This document shows, piece after piece, positions 29,969 to 40,900 of a stretch of 64,000 nt of DNA; position 1 is the first letter of the stretch, and every line of letters starts with the position of its first letter. Origin of the DNA: Paragordius varius (taxonomy: Eukaryota; Nematomorpha). The notes beneath the pieces were generated by a model. It saw only the letters and a list, made by a program, of their open reading frames with translations, was not told the origin of the DNA and ran no database searches. The translations under genes and the position numbers were made by a program. The DNA is taken from NCBI GenBank assembly GCA_964247055.1, contig OZ176054.1, positions 7,440,001 through 7,504,000 on the forward strand, written 5' to 3'.

Positions 29969-32900
29969 ATTTTAGCATATGGGAGTCACATTGTCAAACG
30001 CAAAAAATGATTTTGGGATGTGATAAAAATTGTTTGAATTTATTTTAGTTTGCTAATCATAATATTTTCTTTCACCAATCGTAAAAAAAACTGATGAAAT
30101 TTGGTAAGCCTTGTTTTTATCTTTTTTATTATATAAAGTCTTATTAGATTAGCCTCGCCGGTGCCACAGGGCGCTACTCTTAATTAACTTTAATATTTGG
30201 GGTAAAAAAAATTGGAATAATTTATTCGAGAGTGAGCACTGAATGTTTGTGGATTATATTAATATATGTAAAAAATAAAAACACTATGATTTTCTAGTCT
30301 TTGGTTTTGGTTCCCTTATCCAATTAAAACAAAAGCGGATTTTAAAAATCAATAATTAGCCGAACTTGGCTATCATAACCTAATTTACTCCGTAATTTTT
30401 TTGAAAGTGCTTTTATCTTCAACTATTTACGGTTATTCACCTTATATACTTTGGGTTAGCTTTCTATCGCGCGTGGATTTAACACTTAGATACAACACAT
30501 TTCAGTACTTCGATTCAAATTGGGGTAGTTAGATACCCAATGCCTGTTTAAAATTAAATACTTTAAAAAATATGGAGGAATCAAAATTATGGTAAAATTT
30601 TGCACTTATAAATCATTAATATACCGAAATACATAAAAGATTTTATTAAAATTTGATTTTACTAAGCTAAAACCCAAAAGTAAATATAAAGTCAGCGCGA
30701 CATGTCTGCAATAATAAAATTTAAAAATAGTAATCTAAACCACTTTTTTATTTCTATCCATGTTAGATATAATTTAGCACTTCGATTCGAATTGGGGTAT
30801 CTAAATACCCCAGACTATATCAAATTTGATATTTTAAAAAACTACTGAAGGAAACGGTCCCAATTTAAATTTATGCTCCTAATAAAAAATATATAAATAA
30901 GTTGAAATAACTAAATAAAATTTTGTTTTGGAAAAAAAATTCATGTCAAACTACTTGGACGCCATTTTTGTTTCACAAAATTTTTGCAAAATATCGTTTT
31001 TATATAATATTAAAGCTAAATCAAACTAATTCTTTATTTAATTACATCTAACATTAATGTAAACAGAAAAAATGGTTTTATTTGTATTATTTTTTAATTA
31101 AGGTAATAGACACATGTCATGTTGACTAAATTTTTACCTTAAGGTTTCACCTTAAAATAATTAATAACAAGTTTTTTTGAATGAATTATTTTATATATTT
31201 TGGTTCATCAATGTTATATGAGTGCAAAATATTGCCATGTTTTTGATGCATTCCATATTTTTTTATTTAATTTTAAACAGGCCTGGGGTATCCAACTAAC
31301 CCAATTTGAATCGAAGGACTGAAATGAATGTGTTGTATCCAAGTGATAAATAAATAATTAGCTTTAATATTACCCTTAAAATTACAAGAAGATGAAATTT
31401 TGCATAAATTTTGAAAAATAAAATGAGTTTGAAAAAATTTTTTTCAAAACGAAATTTTATTTAGGTATTATGGCTTAATTATATAATTTTTATTAGAAGA
31501 GAAACATAAATTTAAATTAAGACCGTTTTTTTCAGTATTTTTTATATAATATTAACTTTAATTTATTCTGGGGTAAATACCCCAACATGGGGTATTTAGC
31601 TTTAAATACAGGGCACATAAAAAATATAATGTAATGTATATTTTAAAATCAATGATTCTCAGCCTTTTAATTTTCGGCTTTATGGGAATGAGAAAGTTAT
31701 TACCTAAGGTATTGTTCCATATAAAATCGCAACATTAGCGCACATTTGCTGAATAATGTCTTTTAATTGAAGTTAAACACCTCATATCAGTGCCACTTAT
31801 ATCATTAACCTTCGAAACCCATTTATAAATGGAAACTAATATAAATATTGTTTTGCTTTATATCTATTTATGATATATTACTGTTATTTTTTGGAATGAA
31901 GTTAGATTCCACAAAAGAAGCCAAATATGTGCTAAAACGATTTTTCGGTATGGATAATTACCACAAAGATATAAAATCTTATATCACTTGGTAGTGCCTT
32001 AAGTCAATAGCGCCATTATATACATTTTTTTATCATTATTTTTAATCACAATTTTATATATTGTGAAATATACATATTTCAAAAAGTATCTGTGATATTG
32101 CAAAAATCTATTACTTTTTAGGCTGCAAAAATTTTTTAAGTCAAATTGCAATTAACAATCCAACTTTTAACCGCAATTTCTTTTTTTAATCGAATGACTA
32201 ACTGACAAAATTTTTATGGCTAAAAATAATTATTTAGATAATTGACCGTATTTTGACAACAAAATTTCGGATTTTTAAATTAGCTGCTTGCTTCAATTTG
32301 ATTTGAGTGCTACCAAAATTTTTATATGGAAGTTACAAGACTAAAATAGACTTTTTTATCTTAAATATAAATAATATCTGATAATATTATTTTTGCACAA
32401 ACTACTTGATATTAATAGTATTTTTGAAGTTTATATCTATGCGAAAAACTCCAAATAAGTAGTATGTGTAACAGGAGTCATGAATAGATATTTGGCGGCG
32501 AAAAGTTTAAGGCCTATTTATTTACATTTTTTAAAATAAACCTTAAAAATACATACTTTTCTTATAAAAACAATGTTCATATGTTTGAGTTTAAAATTTG
32601 ACATTTTAATATTTAGTTTAAATAATGCATCTTATATCATAGAAAGCATATTTTTTGGCTTAGATTGAAACATAACTGGTCTCATGGAGGCCAATTCAAA
32701 AGAAATTTTTTTAAATCAAAGTTGAAATTTCTTTATAGTAAAATTAAAATTTAACATTCTTGATCCACTATGTATTTGATTTTGGACAATTAAAAACATG
32801 TTTAAAAGGTATTTTAACAAATTAATGGAGGGACGAGATGAATTAATTAAAGGCCCCGGACTCTTACACTGCGTCCCTGAGTTTAAACCCCGAAACTACG

Positions 32901-33495
32901 CAATTTTTTCATCATCACTGTCAGCCTTGGGCAGGAGAGTACAGCTTTGACAAGTTCTCATACAATTTAAGCCCTCACCCTTTAATAAAAAGGAAAAACG
33001 CGACTCTAAACTGTATAAACAAAATAATGGAGAATATTGTGTAGAGCAAATCTATCGAAATAAGTCATCTATTCATCCGTTTCATTGAAATGCTGTTTCC
33101 AGTCGTACCCTGACTAACCAAAGTAGAACCAGTATGAAAGTGAATCTTTAGACATAGGAATAGTGATTTAGCTTACAAAAAGATATGGTTTTAATCGGTT
33201 TTTAATATTTTAAACGGGTTCTAAGCTCGTTCTTATTTCCATTGTATAATGTAGTTATCTGTACTCCAGTGTTGGATGCGACAAAGTTTAATAATACTTT
33301 AACTATTTATAATCTAAAACCAATCGCTAAGTGGTCGAATTCACAAAAATAAACATGGGTATTTAAATTCATAATTTTATGAGAATATACGCTTTACAGT
33401 TTTGTCATTTCTATTCAATTTTTTGTTTAAATTTCATTGTAACAAAAAATGTGTCAATAAATAATATAGTATTTTTAATATTTAACAAAATCCTT

Positions 33496-33530
<35 letters not shown>

Positions 33531-34520
33531 CGTAAAACCATAAACCAAATTGAAAATACTTGTTAAATTTTGAAATAAAATATTAATTTGAACTTTCTTT
33601 AATTTGCGTTGCGTTTTTTTGGCACCGCACAAAACTCCATTAACAAGCGACACGGCCGTTTTCTTGTAATAAAATTCACAACTTAACCCGAATGAAAATC
33701 ATGTTTAAATTTAAAAATTAAATGGTACCAACTGTATTAAATATATTCATACCAATTAAGTCAAAACCCTATTAAATAGTTAACAAGCTAATATTATTAA
33801 TGATTTTAATCCAATTAACACAAAAATCAGCAAATAATTTTTTTTGGCTTAAATAGATATGGATCGCCTACCTTGATGTTAGGAATCTGAACTGGGCTAG
33901 TTCCTAAATAGTTGAAATTGGAAACTACTTGGTGTTAAATTTAAATATGAAACCGAAGTATACAATTGGCAAAGTAACGCAAATTCCACCATAATGGAAT
34001 GATTCTTTTCCCTTAGACATCGATCAGTATTTCGATTAGGCCCTGCCTTCCTTTTCAAATTTTGTGGTCAAAAATTGATGTCTTTATATGCATCTGCGGT
34101 TATTATAAAGATTTTTTAAATGGAATTAAACTCAAAAACTCTGCGAGACCAATTAAATTAATTAATTAGCCGCATTATTTTTAAGAAAAAAACTACTTTT
34201 TATAGAAAACATCTATTTTTATTTTATGAATATGCAGTTATCATATAAATATATATTTTTTGCTCGAAAAGAAACTCTTACTTATCAAGTCAATGTTTTT
34301 ATGGAAAAGTGAAAATGGTTTGGATTAGGAATTCATATTGAATTATTATTAAATATAGCAAATAGATAGTTTTAAATACACCGCGTATTTCACTTAACAT
34401 TAAAACCGTTACACAATCAGTAATAGTTAAAATACCTTATTAAACAATTAATCTTTTTGATGTAAAAATTTATTAAATTAATACCTCATATTTTTAATAT
34501 ATTTAGCTACAATATCGACA
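29969..34520. other. Intergenic: phosphatase 5' flank to GH35 3' flank
   Basis: About 4.5 kb without a supported gene. It should contain the phosphatase promoter next to 29968 and the GH35 3' UTR near 34520. It holds two nested T1 transposons (30479-31600), a GC-richer pocket at about 32830-33160 and a (TA)n run at 33498-33528. No TATA or other promoter element stands out in such AT-rich DNA. Confidence 0.5.
30479..31600. mobile_element. T1 element interrupted by a second T1 element
   Basis: The outer copy begins TTAACACTTAGATACAACACA at 30479, runs to about 30773, and resumes at about 31350 with TTAGCTTTAATATTACCC, the expected next sequence of the family, to end near 31600. Between them lies an inverted inner copy that starts TTAGCACTTCGATTC and ends CCAAGTGATAA. 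The inner copy therefore jumped into the outer one. Ends and internal sequence match the T1 copies at 10346 and 38771. Confidence 0.7.
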
Positions 34521-37142
34521 TTAAAATATGGCGGAACTTAATCTACGATGCAGAGTTTCGATATCATATGAGACATCAAGGACAGGGTTTTTGGTCAATT
34601 CAATTATTTCGGGTGCAAGATGTTCTTCAAAAACGAGGGCAATATTCCACCCATCTTGGAGATATGCATAAGGACAAAATAACGTTTGTAAGGGGCCTTT
34701 ATGGTTGTATTTGCCTAACATGTATCCATTTATCATAACATAACCATTGTACCAATCTATCATGTGAAAATAAATTGGATAAAATTTATGATTATTATCA
34801 TTAATATTATTTTGCTTTACTCCACCATGAACGCTAGCTTTTTCGGTACCTTTAGGAAACCAGAAACGCCCTAAAAATATGGCAGGTCCTTTGGCTGAGG
34901 CCAACATGTATTTAACGGTTAACCGATTAACTAAAGCTTGTAAAGCGAGTTTTTCATTCAAATCCTCCTTTTGCATTTGATACACTTTCGTTTCTTCTAA
35001 TGCATAAGCATTTGTGGCTAAATCGTCAAAAAAACTGTTATCCAATGTTATCACATAAATTTGCCATTTATTTTCTCCGACAGTTTGATTATTTACTGTG
35101 ACAAATCCACTTAGACCCTTAACTAACTGTTTTCTCGCGTTAAGTATGGCGGGAGATCTTACCTGCAATATGTTCCCTTTATTCTCAACTAAGAGGCATA
35201 AATCGTATTGTTTATCGTGCATGCTTTTGGAATAGCTTTCACCATTAGCTTCAGGTAAAACATAAGTAAAAGAAATTTTTTGATTGATCCCTGCAAACCA
35301 ATTCCCGTGAACTTTTACTAGTGATTTCCCATTAATAAACACTGTAAGCGAATCTGAAATTCTACCTTGATATTCAAACTCATAGTACATTTCTTCCTTC
35401 TGTGAGTCTATTCTACGCAAGTAAGGTGATATATTTTCAAAAATGTTTTTGGTACAATACAGTATATACGGGGTAGCTTTAATGTTAAACCCGGCATCTT
35501 GTGACAATGGTTGTAGATCAGCTTTGTAATATACCTTGAATTGGCCCAAATTACTGCGCATTATAGTAAGCAGAGCATTTAATGGAATAACTTTATCTAT
35601 TGCTATGTGAGAGGGAAAAAAATCTTCGATATTCATTTTGCTGGCTTCAGTCTCGCCCATACCCAAATTATTATTGACCATATAATTATTATAACAGCTA
35701 TCTAACGGGTTAAATAGGGGAGAATAACATTTATACTTATTGTAGTGGGAGGCACACTCCTTATAAAACAATAATTTTCGCAAAAAACGGCATTCCTGAG
35801 TCTGTTGTAAAACAGGACTAAATAATGGTTTAAGGTAAGTCAGAGGATCAGTTATTTGATGAAGAGTTCCATGTTTAACAATGTGCCCCATTATGAAATT
35901 CTTTTCATTTAACCCGTTTTCACTTTCGATATAACCGAAATTGCCATTGTAAAAGTTTGATATGGTGAAACCAATGTTGTTACGCAAAAGTACAGTTACA
36001 AACCTTTGATGCAGTATGGACAATATGTTATGGTTTAAAAGGGACCCATCAATGTTTTCGAAAAAACCGAAATGGATTGAATTATCATTTATATTATTAT
36101 TTGTCTCATTCCAAAAGGGAGATGTAATTTTATCGATCGACCAATCGGATGGGATGTTTCTAAAATAAATCTCGGGCTGTACATTGATAAAATTTGCCTT
36201 ATGAAATGTGGAAGATTTTAAAGAATGCATCGACATATTTAAAGTATTCGAAATTTCTTGCATCCATTTATCATCTAACCATAGGTGTGCTTTACGTTCA
36301 TATAGAGATACTAGTATTTCCTCATAATCAATGTAAGGGATTAGGGTTAATTTGTAGCTAATAAATTCTTTTTGTAAGGTGGCTTCAAGTTTTTCTAAAA
36401 TGGTAAGAGTTTGACTTGAAAATTGTTGTTTTGCTATGGGCCACAGAAACGGGATGCTAAAAAGCTTATTGGAAATCATTCCGTTTTTGAACAGCCTAAC
36501 CATGATGCCTCGTAAGTATGCAAGATATACATCGGCACTTGTAAAAAATCCCATACACTTTGGATCAACTATGAAGGCCAGGGGCGTTTTATTTATATCA
36601 TTCAAACGATTTTTTCCCAATCTAAGCTCAAGTTCAGAATTTATGACCTGCATTAATGTTTTAATATGTTCTGTCACATAAATCAATACATTTTTATCCA
36701 TTGGCCAAGTTTTTAGGGAGGACATTTTGCGCAACAAATCTTCCGGGAAACCGGCAAAGGGTTGTGCCGTGCTAAAGCATGAGGTAGGTCCCAAATTAAT
36801 TAAGGCAGGTAATCGAAGTCTCAACACATGATCTAAAAATGTATGTAGTTCATCGTAACGATCGTTTCGTATTTTATGGGAAAAGAACATTGAAACATTA
36901 TTAACATAATTATCCTCAACATATTGATTGTCAGAGTAACGGAAATGATTCCATGGTATATCAAATTCAATCGCATTTAAACCACAACAAGTTAGTTGGG
37001 ATAAAACGTATTCCCACTCCCTAGGAATTATTTTGTGATAAACAATTTTACCAGCTCTGATAGTTGTTGTTGAATGATATTCATAAAGAAAATGGCAAAT
37101 AATTAAAACGATGCAATTGATAAAAAGGTTAAATGGACCCAT
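34521..37142 (-). CDS. GH35 beta-galactosidase-like protein, probable secreted pseudoenzyme
   Basis: A single exon of 873 codons with a hydrophobic signal peptide (about residues 1-24). The fold assignment comes from the start of the TIM barrel (GKIVYHKIIPREWEYVLSQL, then GLNAIEFDIPWN; family: 'HYxRIPxxYW...GxNxIxxYVxWN'), the FYNGNFGY segment at 397-404 and the C-terminal jelly roll (GYVMINGYMLGKYNHKGP). GH35 enzymes remove terminal beta-galactose. Here the acid/base motif ENEYG is replaced by a VDPKCMGF-like stretch (about 192-199), and the nucleophile region (family SEFYxGW) reads NSIHFGFF (about 354-361), so both glutamates are missing. The GPYxCAEW motif is also broken. The frame is long and clean, so the protein is presumably made, perhaps as a lectin-like or scaffold protein (inference). 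Having no intron is odd next to genes with 14 and 24 introns. Confidence 0.88.
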   Translation of the reverse strand: MGPFNLFINCIVLIICHFLYEYHSTTTIRAGKIVYHKIIPREWEYVLSQLTCCGLNAIEFDIPWNHFRYSDNQYVEDNYVNNVSMFFSHKIRNDRYDELHTFLDHVLRLRLPALINLGPTSCFSTAQPFAGFPEDLLRKMSSLKTWPMDKNVLIYVTEHIKTLMQVINSELELRLGKNRLNDINKTPLAFIVDPKCMGFFTSADVYLAYLRGIMVRLFKNGMISNKLFSIPFLWPIAKQQFSSQTLTILEKLEATLQKEFISYKLTLIPYIDYEEILVSLYERKAHLWLDDKWMQEISNTLNMSMHSLKSSTFHKANFINVQPEIYFRNIPSDWSIDKITSPFWNETNNNINDNSIHFGFFENIDGSLLNHNILSILHQRFVTVLLRNNIGFTISNFYNGNFGYIESENGLNEKNFIMGHIVKHGTLHQITDPLTYLKPLFSPVLQQTQECRFLRKLLFYKECASHYNKYKCYSPLFNPLDSCYNNYMVNNNLGMGETEASKMNIEDFFPSHIAIDKVIPLNALLTIMRSNLGQFKVYYKADLQPLSQDAGFNIKATPYILYCTKNIFENISPYLRRIDSQKEEMYYEFEYQGRISDSLTVFINGKSLVKVHGNWFAGINQKISFTYVLPEANGESYSKSMHDKQYDLCLLVENKGNILQVRSPAILNARKQLVKGLSGFVTVNNQTVGENKWQIYVITLDNSFFDDLATNAYALEETKVYQMQKEDLNEKLALQALVNRLTVKYMLASAKGPAIFLGRFWFPKGTEKASVHGGVKQNNINDNNHKFYPIYFHMIDWYNGYVMINGYMLGKYNHKGPLQTLFCPYAYLQDGWNIALVFEEHLAPEIIELTKNPVLDVSYDIETLHRRLSSAIF

Positions 37143-37957
37143 TTACAAATATACAACAATTTTACATAAAAAATATCTTACTTAAGTTGTGTAAATGGAT
37201 TTTGTAATTAGCGTTGATATTATTGTACCTTACGTAAAAAACCACCATACATCCGAATATTGATGTGAAATATATCAAGCCATTAAATGATGTAATATCT
37301 TAAGAATAATAATGAAAGTTAAATATAATTCTTTACTGTGTTTCAATGATTTCTTGATACAAATTAATTTTCGATTTTAAAATAAATAGCCCATCACGTC
37401 CTAAAACTAATTTCTAAAAAGGTTTACTAATATTAGCTAGACTCATGCAATGTTCAACGTATATTCTTAAAGCTTATATCTTTGATATAGCAAGTCAAAT
37501 AAACCATTAAAGATATTTAATAGATGCTAGTATTTTCTTATTTTTTCACATGATACTATGGAATAAAACAATAAAAATATGATAGAGAATAAGAATTTAT
37601 TGGCTTTTTTGGTAACATCTATAGCTAAATAATTTATAATGTATATATATTAGTTTAAATAAAACTTTAACTTTAAAACATTATATATATACTTTAAAAT
37701 AAAGAAAAAAATATATAGTTAAATAAAGAGAGGATTAAAAATTTCATGATTTCAAATGATAAAAGATGAGACATTTTGCATTTTTCACACACAATAAAAT
37801 TTAAATTGATGTTGAGTGAAATTAGTTTATGATAGAAAGAGAGATACAGCGGAAGTTGACTAGCAACATAAAAATTTCGTTATACATTAAATTTTGAAAA
37901 TAAATGTTGACCAATATTATGCAAAAATTTCACTAATTTTTAATGTGGATTGGAAAT
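37143..37957. other. Intergenic between ATG9 3' end and GH35 start
   Basis: 815 bp between two co-directional minus-strand genes. It should carry the ATG9 3' UTR and the GH35 promoter. It is AT-rich with no repeat family I recognise and no other coding sequence. Confidence 0.5.
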
Positions 37958-40900
37958 TTAGTTTTTTGGATAAAAACTTTGCATTAGCAGAGGAATATTT
38001 TCTCGCGTTTCGCAAGGATCCTCCAAAATCGCATTATCGAGTAGAATGGTATGAGTTGAATTTGAATCAAAATTATTGTCCGGAGATGAGCCAGTACTAA
38101 CATTAGCATTCTCAAAATTTAATGTAGGCTCTTTATCCATAGTTTTATAATTCATGGATGTTGGTAAGGATGAATTAAGCTTTGATGATTGGATATCGCT
38201 AAAATTTCGTATCGATTTACTCAAAAATACTTTCGTAAACTTTGAAGGACGGCGTTTCGACTGTTCTAGTATAATGTTGTTGCGTAAAGGATGCGTGTTG
38301 GAAGAATTATTTGGATAATGGTAATAACTTTTATTAACGTTACTACTGTTTAAATGATTTTTGTGCTCTAAAATTCGACTCACAGATTTAGTTATCAAAT
38401 CACCAATTTTGGCTGTTAAAGGAATAGGACGTTCACGACAAATTAAATCATTTTGATTTCTGTCGTCCTTTTCAAGGGCAGAGATGGCATTTTCATGAAG
38501 CATTGATTTGACCGCAATGTTTTTTTGATATTTCTAACAATAAATTATTGTAATATAATAAATTGGTAAATTAATAACAATATAAGTGAAGAAATTCATT
38601 CGCCTAATGCAGTAAAAATTGAAATTATACGGACAAAACGTAAAATAAAGACAAATATTTTTTAAAAATATATTAACACTTTTTACATTTTAATTTCTCT
38701 TATATAAATAATTTATTAAAATTTTAAAATATATAATTAACACTTTTTAATTTAAAACAATAAAGATATATTAACACTTGGATACAAAACATTCATTTTA
38801 GTCCTTCGACTCAAATTCGGGTAATTAAAGGCCTGTTTAAAATTAAATTCTTTAAAAAATATGGAATCGAAACCATAGCACAATTTTCTTAAATAACATT
38901 AATAAAGCGAAATATATAAAAAACTTTATTCAAAATACTTGATATTAGTTATTTAAAGCTACTAAAAGGTAAAATTTAGTCAACCTGACATGTCAATGGT
39001 AAAATTGAAAAATAATACAAAATAAACCGCTTTTTCTATTTCTATCAATGTTAGATGTAATTTCAATGAAATATTAGCTTTAATTTTACCCTTAAAATAA
39101 AATGAAGACGATATTTTGCAAAAAAATAAAAATGGCGTCGAAGTAGTTTGACATGGAATTTTCTTTTCAAAACAAAATTTTATTTAGATATTTTGGCATA
39201 TTTATATAATTCTTATCAGGATAGAAGCATAAATTTAAATTGGGACCGTTTCCTTCAGTAGTTTTTTAAAAATTATATTTCAAATTTAGTCTGGGAGATA
39301 CCCCCATTTGAATCGAAGTGTTAAACGATGAAAGTACAGGTGATTTTGAAATAAAAACATATTTGTCTTTATATTTTTATCTCCGTATAATTTTAAGATA
39401 TACTGTAAATAAAACAAAAATAATTTAAAGTCGGTTAAATACATTATAGAGATAGAGGACAGTTAGGCTCATATCAACCACTGATCGGGGTACAAATTTA
39501 TTCGTTCCATTGGGTATGTAAGTAAAAATATCATTTGTCGAATCGTAATTGGGTAAAATTGTTTTCGATCGATCCATTTCAGATCTCAAAATGTTTGTGG
39601 ATTTTTGAAACAAATCTTCAGCAAAATCATTTTCAGGAATAGTATTATCAACTATAGATGGGTGGTATGATTTTCTCAATAAAATATTTTGTTGATTGTT
39701 TTTAACCTCCTGAGCAATAGTAGCATATCTAATTTATATATAATAATTTAATTTTATTTGTTAACCATAAAATTATCCTTTTTTTGATAAAATCAATATA
39801 ATAAATAAAATACCCTTGCCCCATAGTTGACATTGTATACAAGGATTCCATCAATTCATTATCTGGAGCACCGTTTATAACTACAATAAATACAAAAAAA
39901 TCATATGAAATTGTTAAAACATGCTTTTATCATATATTCTGAATATACCGTTTGCACTTCAAGAGTTCAAGTTGGTCCCTTCACTTTTTTTGTTTTGTTT
40001 TTAACTTCATCAATCAAATCGATTATCATTCATCTATTTTATCGTTTTTAACCTATATTCTATTATTTAACATAAATTTTAAACCAATATCACCTTTAAA
40101 TCATCGAGAAACCGTATATCTTTATAAATTTCTTAAAATTATTTTGGATATTTAAAAGATTTTAACACGTAATTAAAAATATATAAGTTTTCTGGGTTTA
40201 TTTAAAATTTTTTATTAAAAACACTTAAAAGTTTATATTTTGTTAAATTGGAAAAAAATTAGGTGGAAACAAAAAAGTGGTTTTTGAATAAAATTTTTTA
40301 TTTTAAATGAATAAATATATAATAAATAAAGAATATTAGGTTAAAAAATAATTTCAAAAATTATGGTTATATCAAAATTTAAAAATTTTAAGGACCACCT
40401 TGAAGTGTTTAAGGACCAACTTGGAATGTTCAAGGACCAACTTGAAGTGTTCAAGGACACTCTTGGAGTGCAAACGGTATATAATAACTGGTTCTGAATA
40501 ATTCTATGTTAAAATGACGACGATTTTCGCCAAAAAATTAAATTTTATAGGGTAAATAACCTATTTTTAAATAAAGTATCGGATCTATTGTTAAAATTGA
40601 CTAAATTGTAAATATTGGTTTAAAGGGGTTAAAACAAATATTATAAATCAAGTAAAAAGTCAAATATACCATTATTCGCGTTATAGATAATGTTGTTGGA
40701 ACCATAAGTACTAACGTTTCTAGTTTTAGAATCATTTAGCAATAGACTTTCATCCTGTGGATAAAAAGATTCAAACAAAGGTAATGCAGTGGCAGTAGTC
40801 GTAGGGTATACTGAAGATTGCAAAATTTTTCTTCGTTTTTGTTTTGTTGAACCCATTTCCATCATCATCGTACTCATAGGTGAATGTATTAACATGGATT

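Noticed and set aside
34521-37142. Recent bacterial contamination as origin of the GH35 gene
   Set aside because: Base composition is as AT-rich as the surroundings, and the gene is flanked on both sides by animal genes with introns in the same window. Older transfer remains possible.
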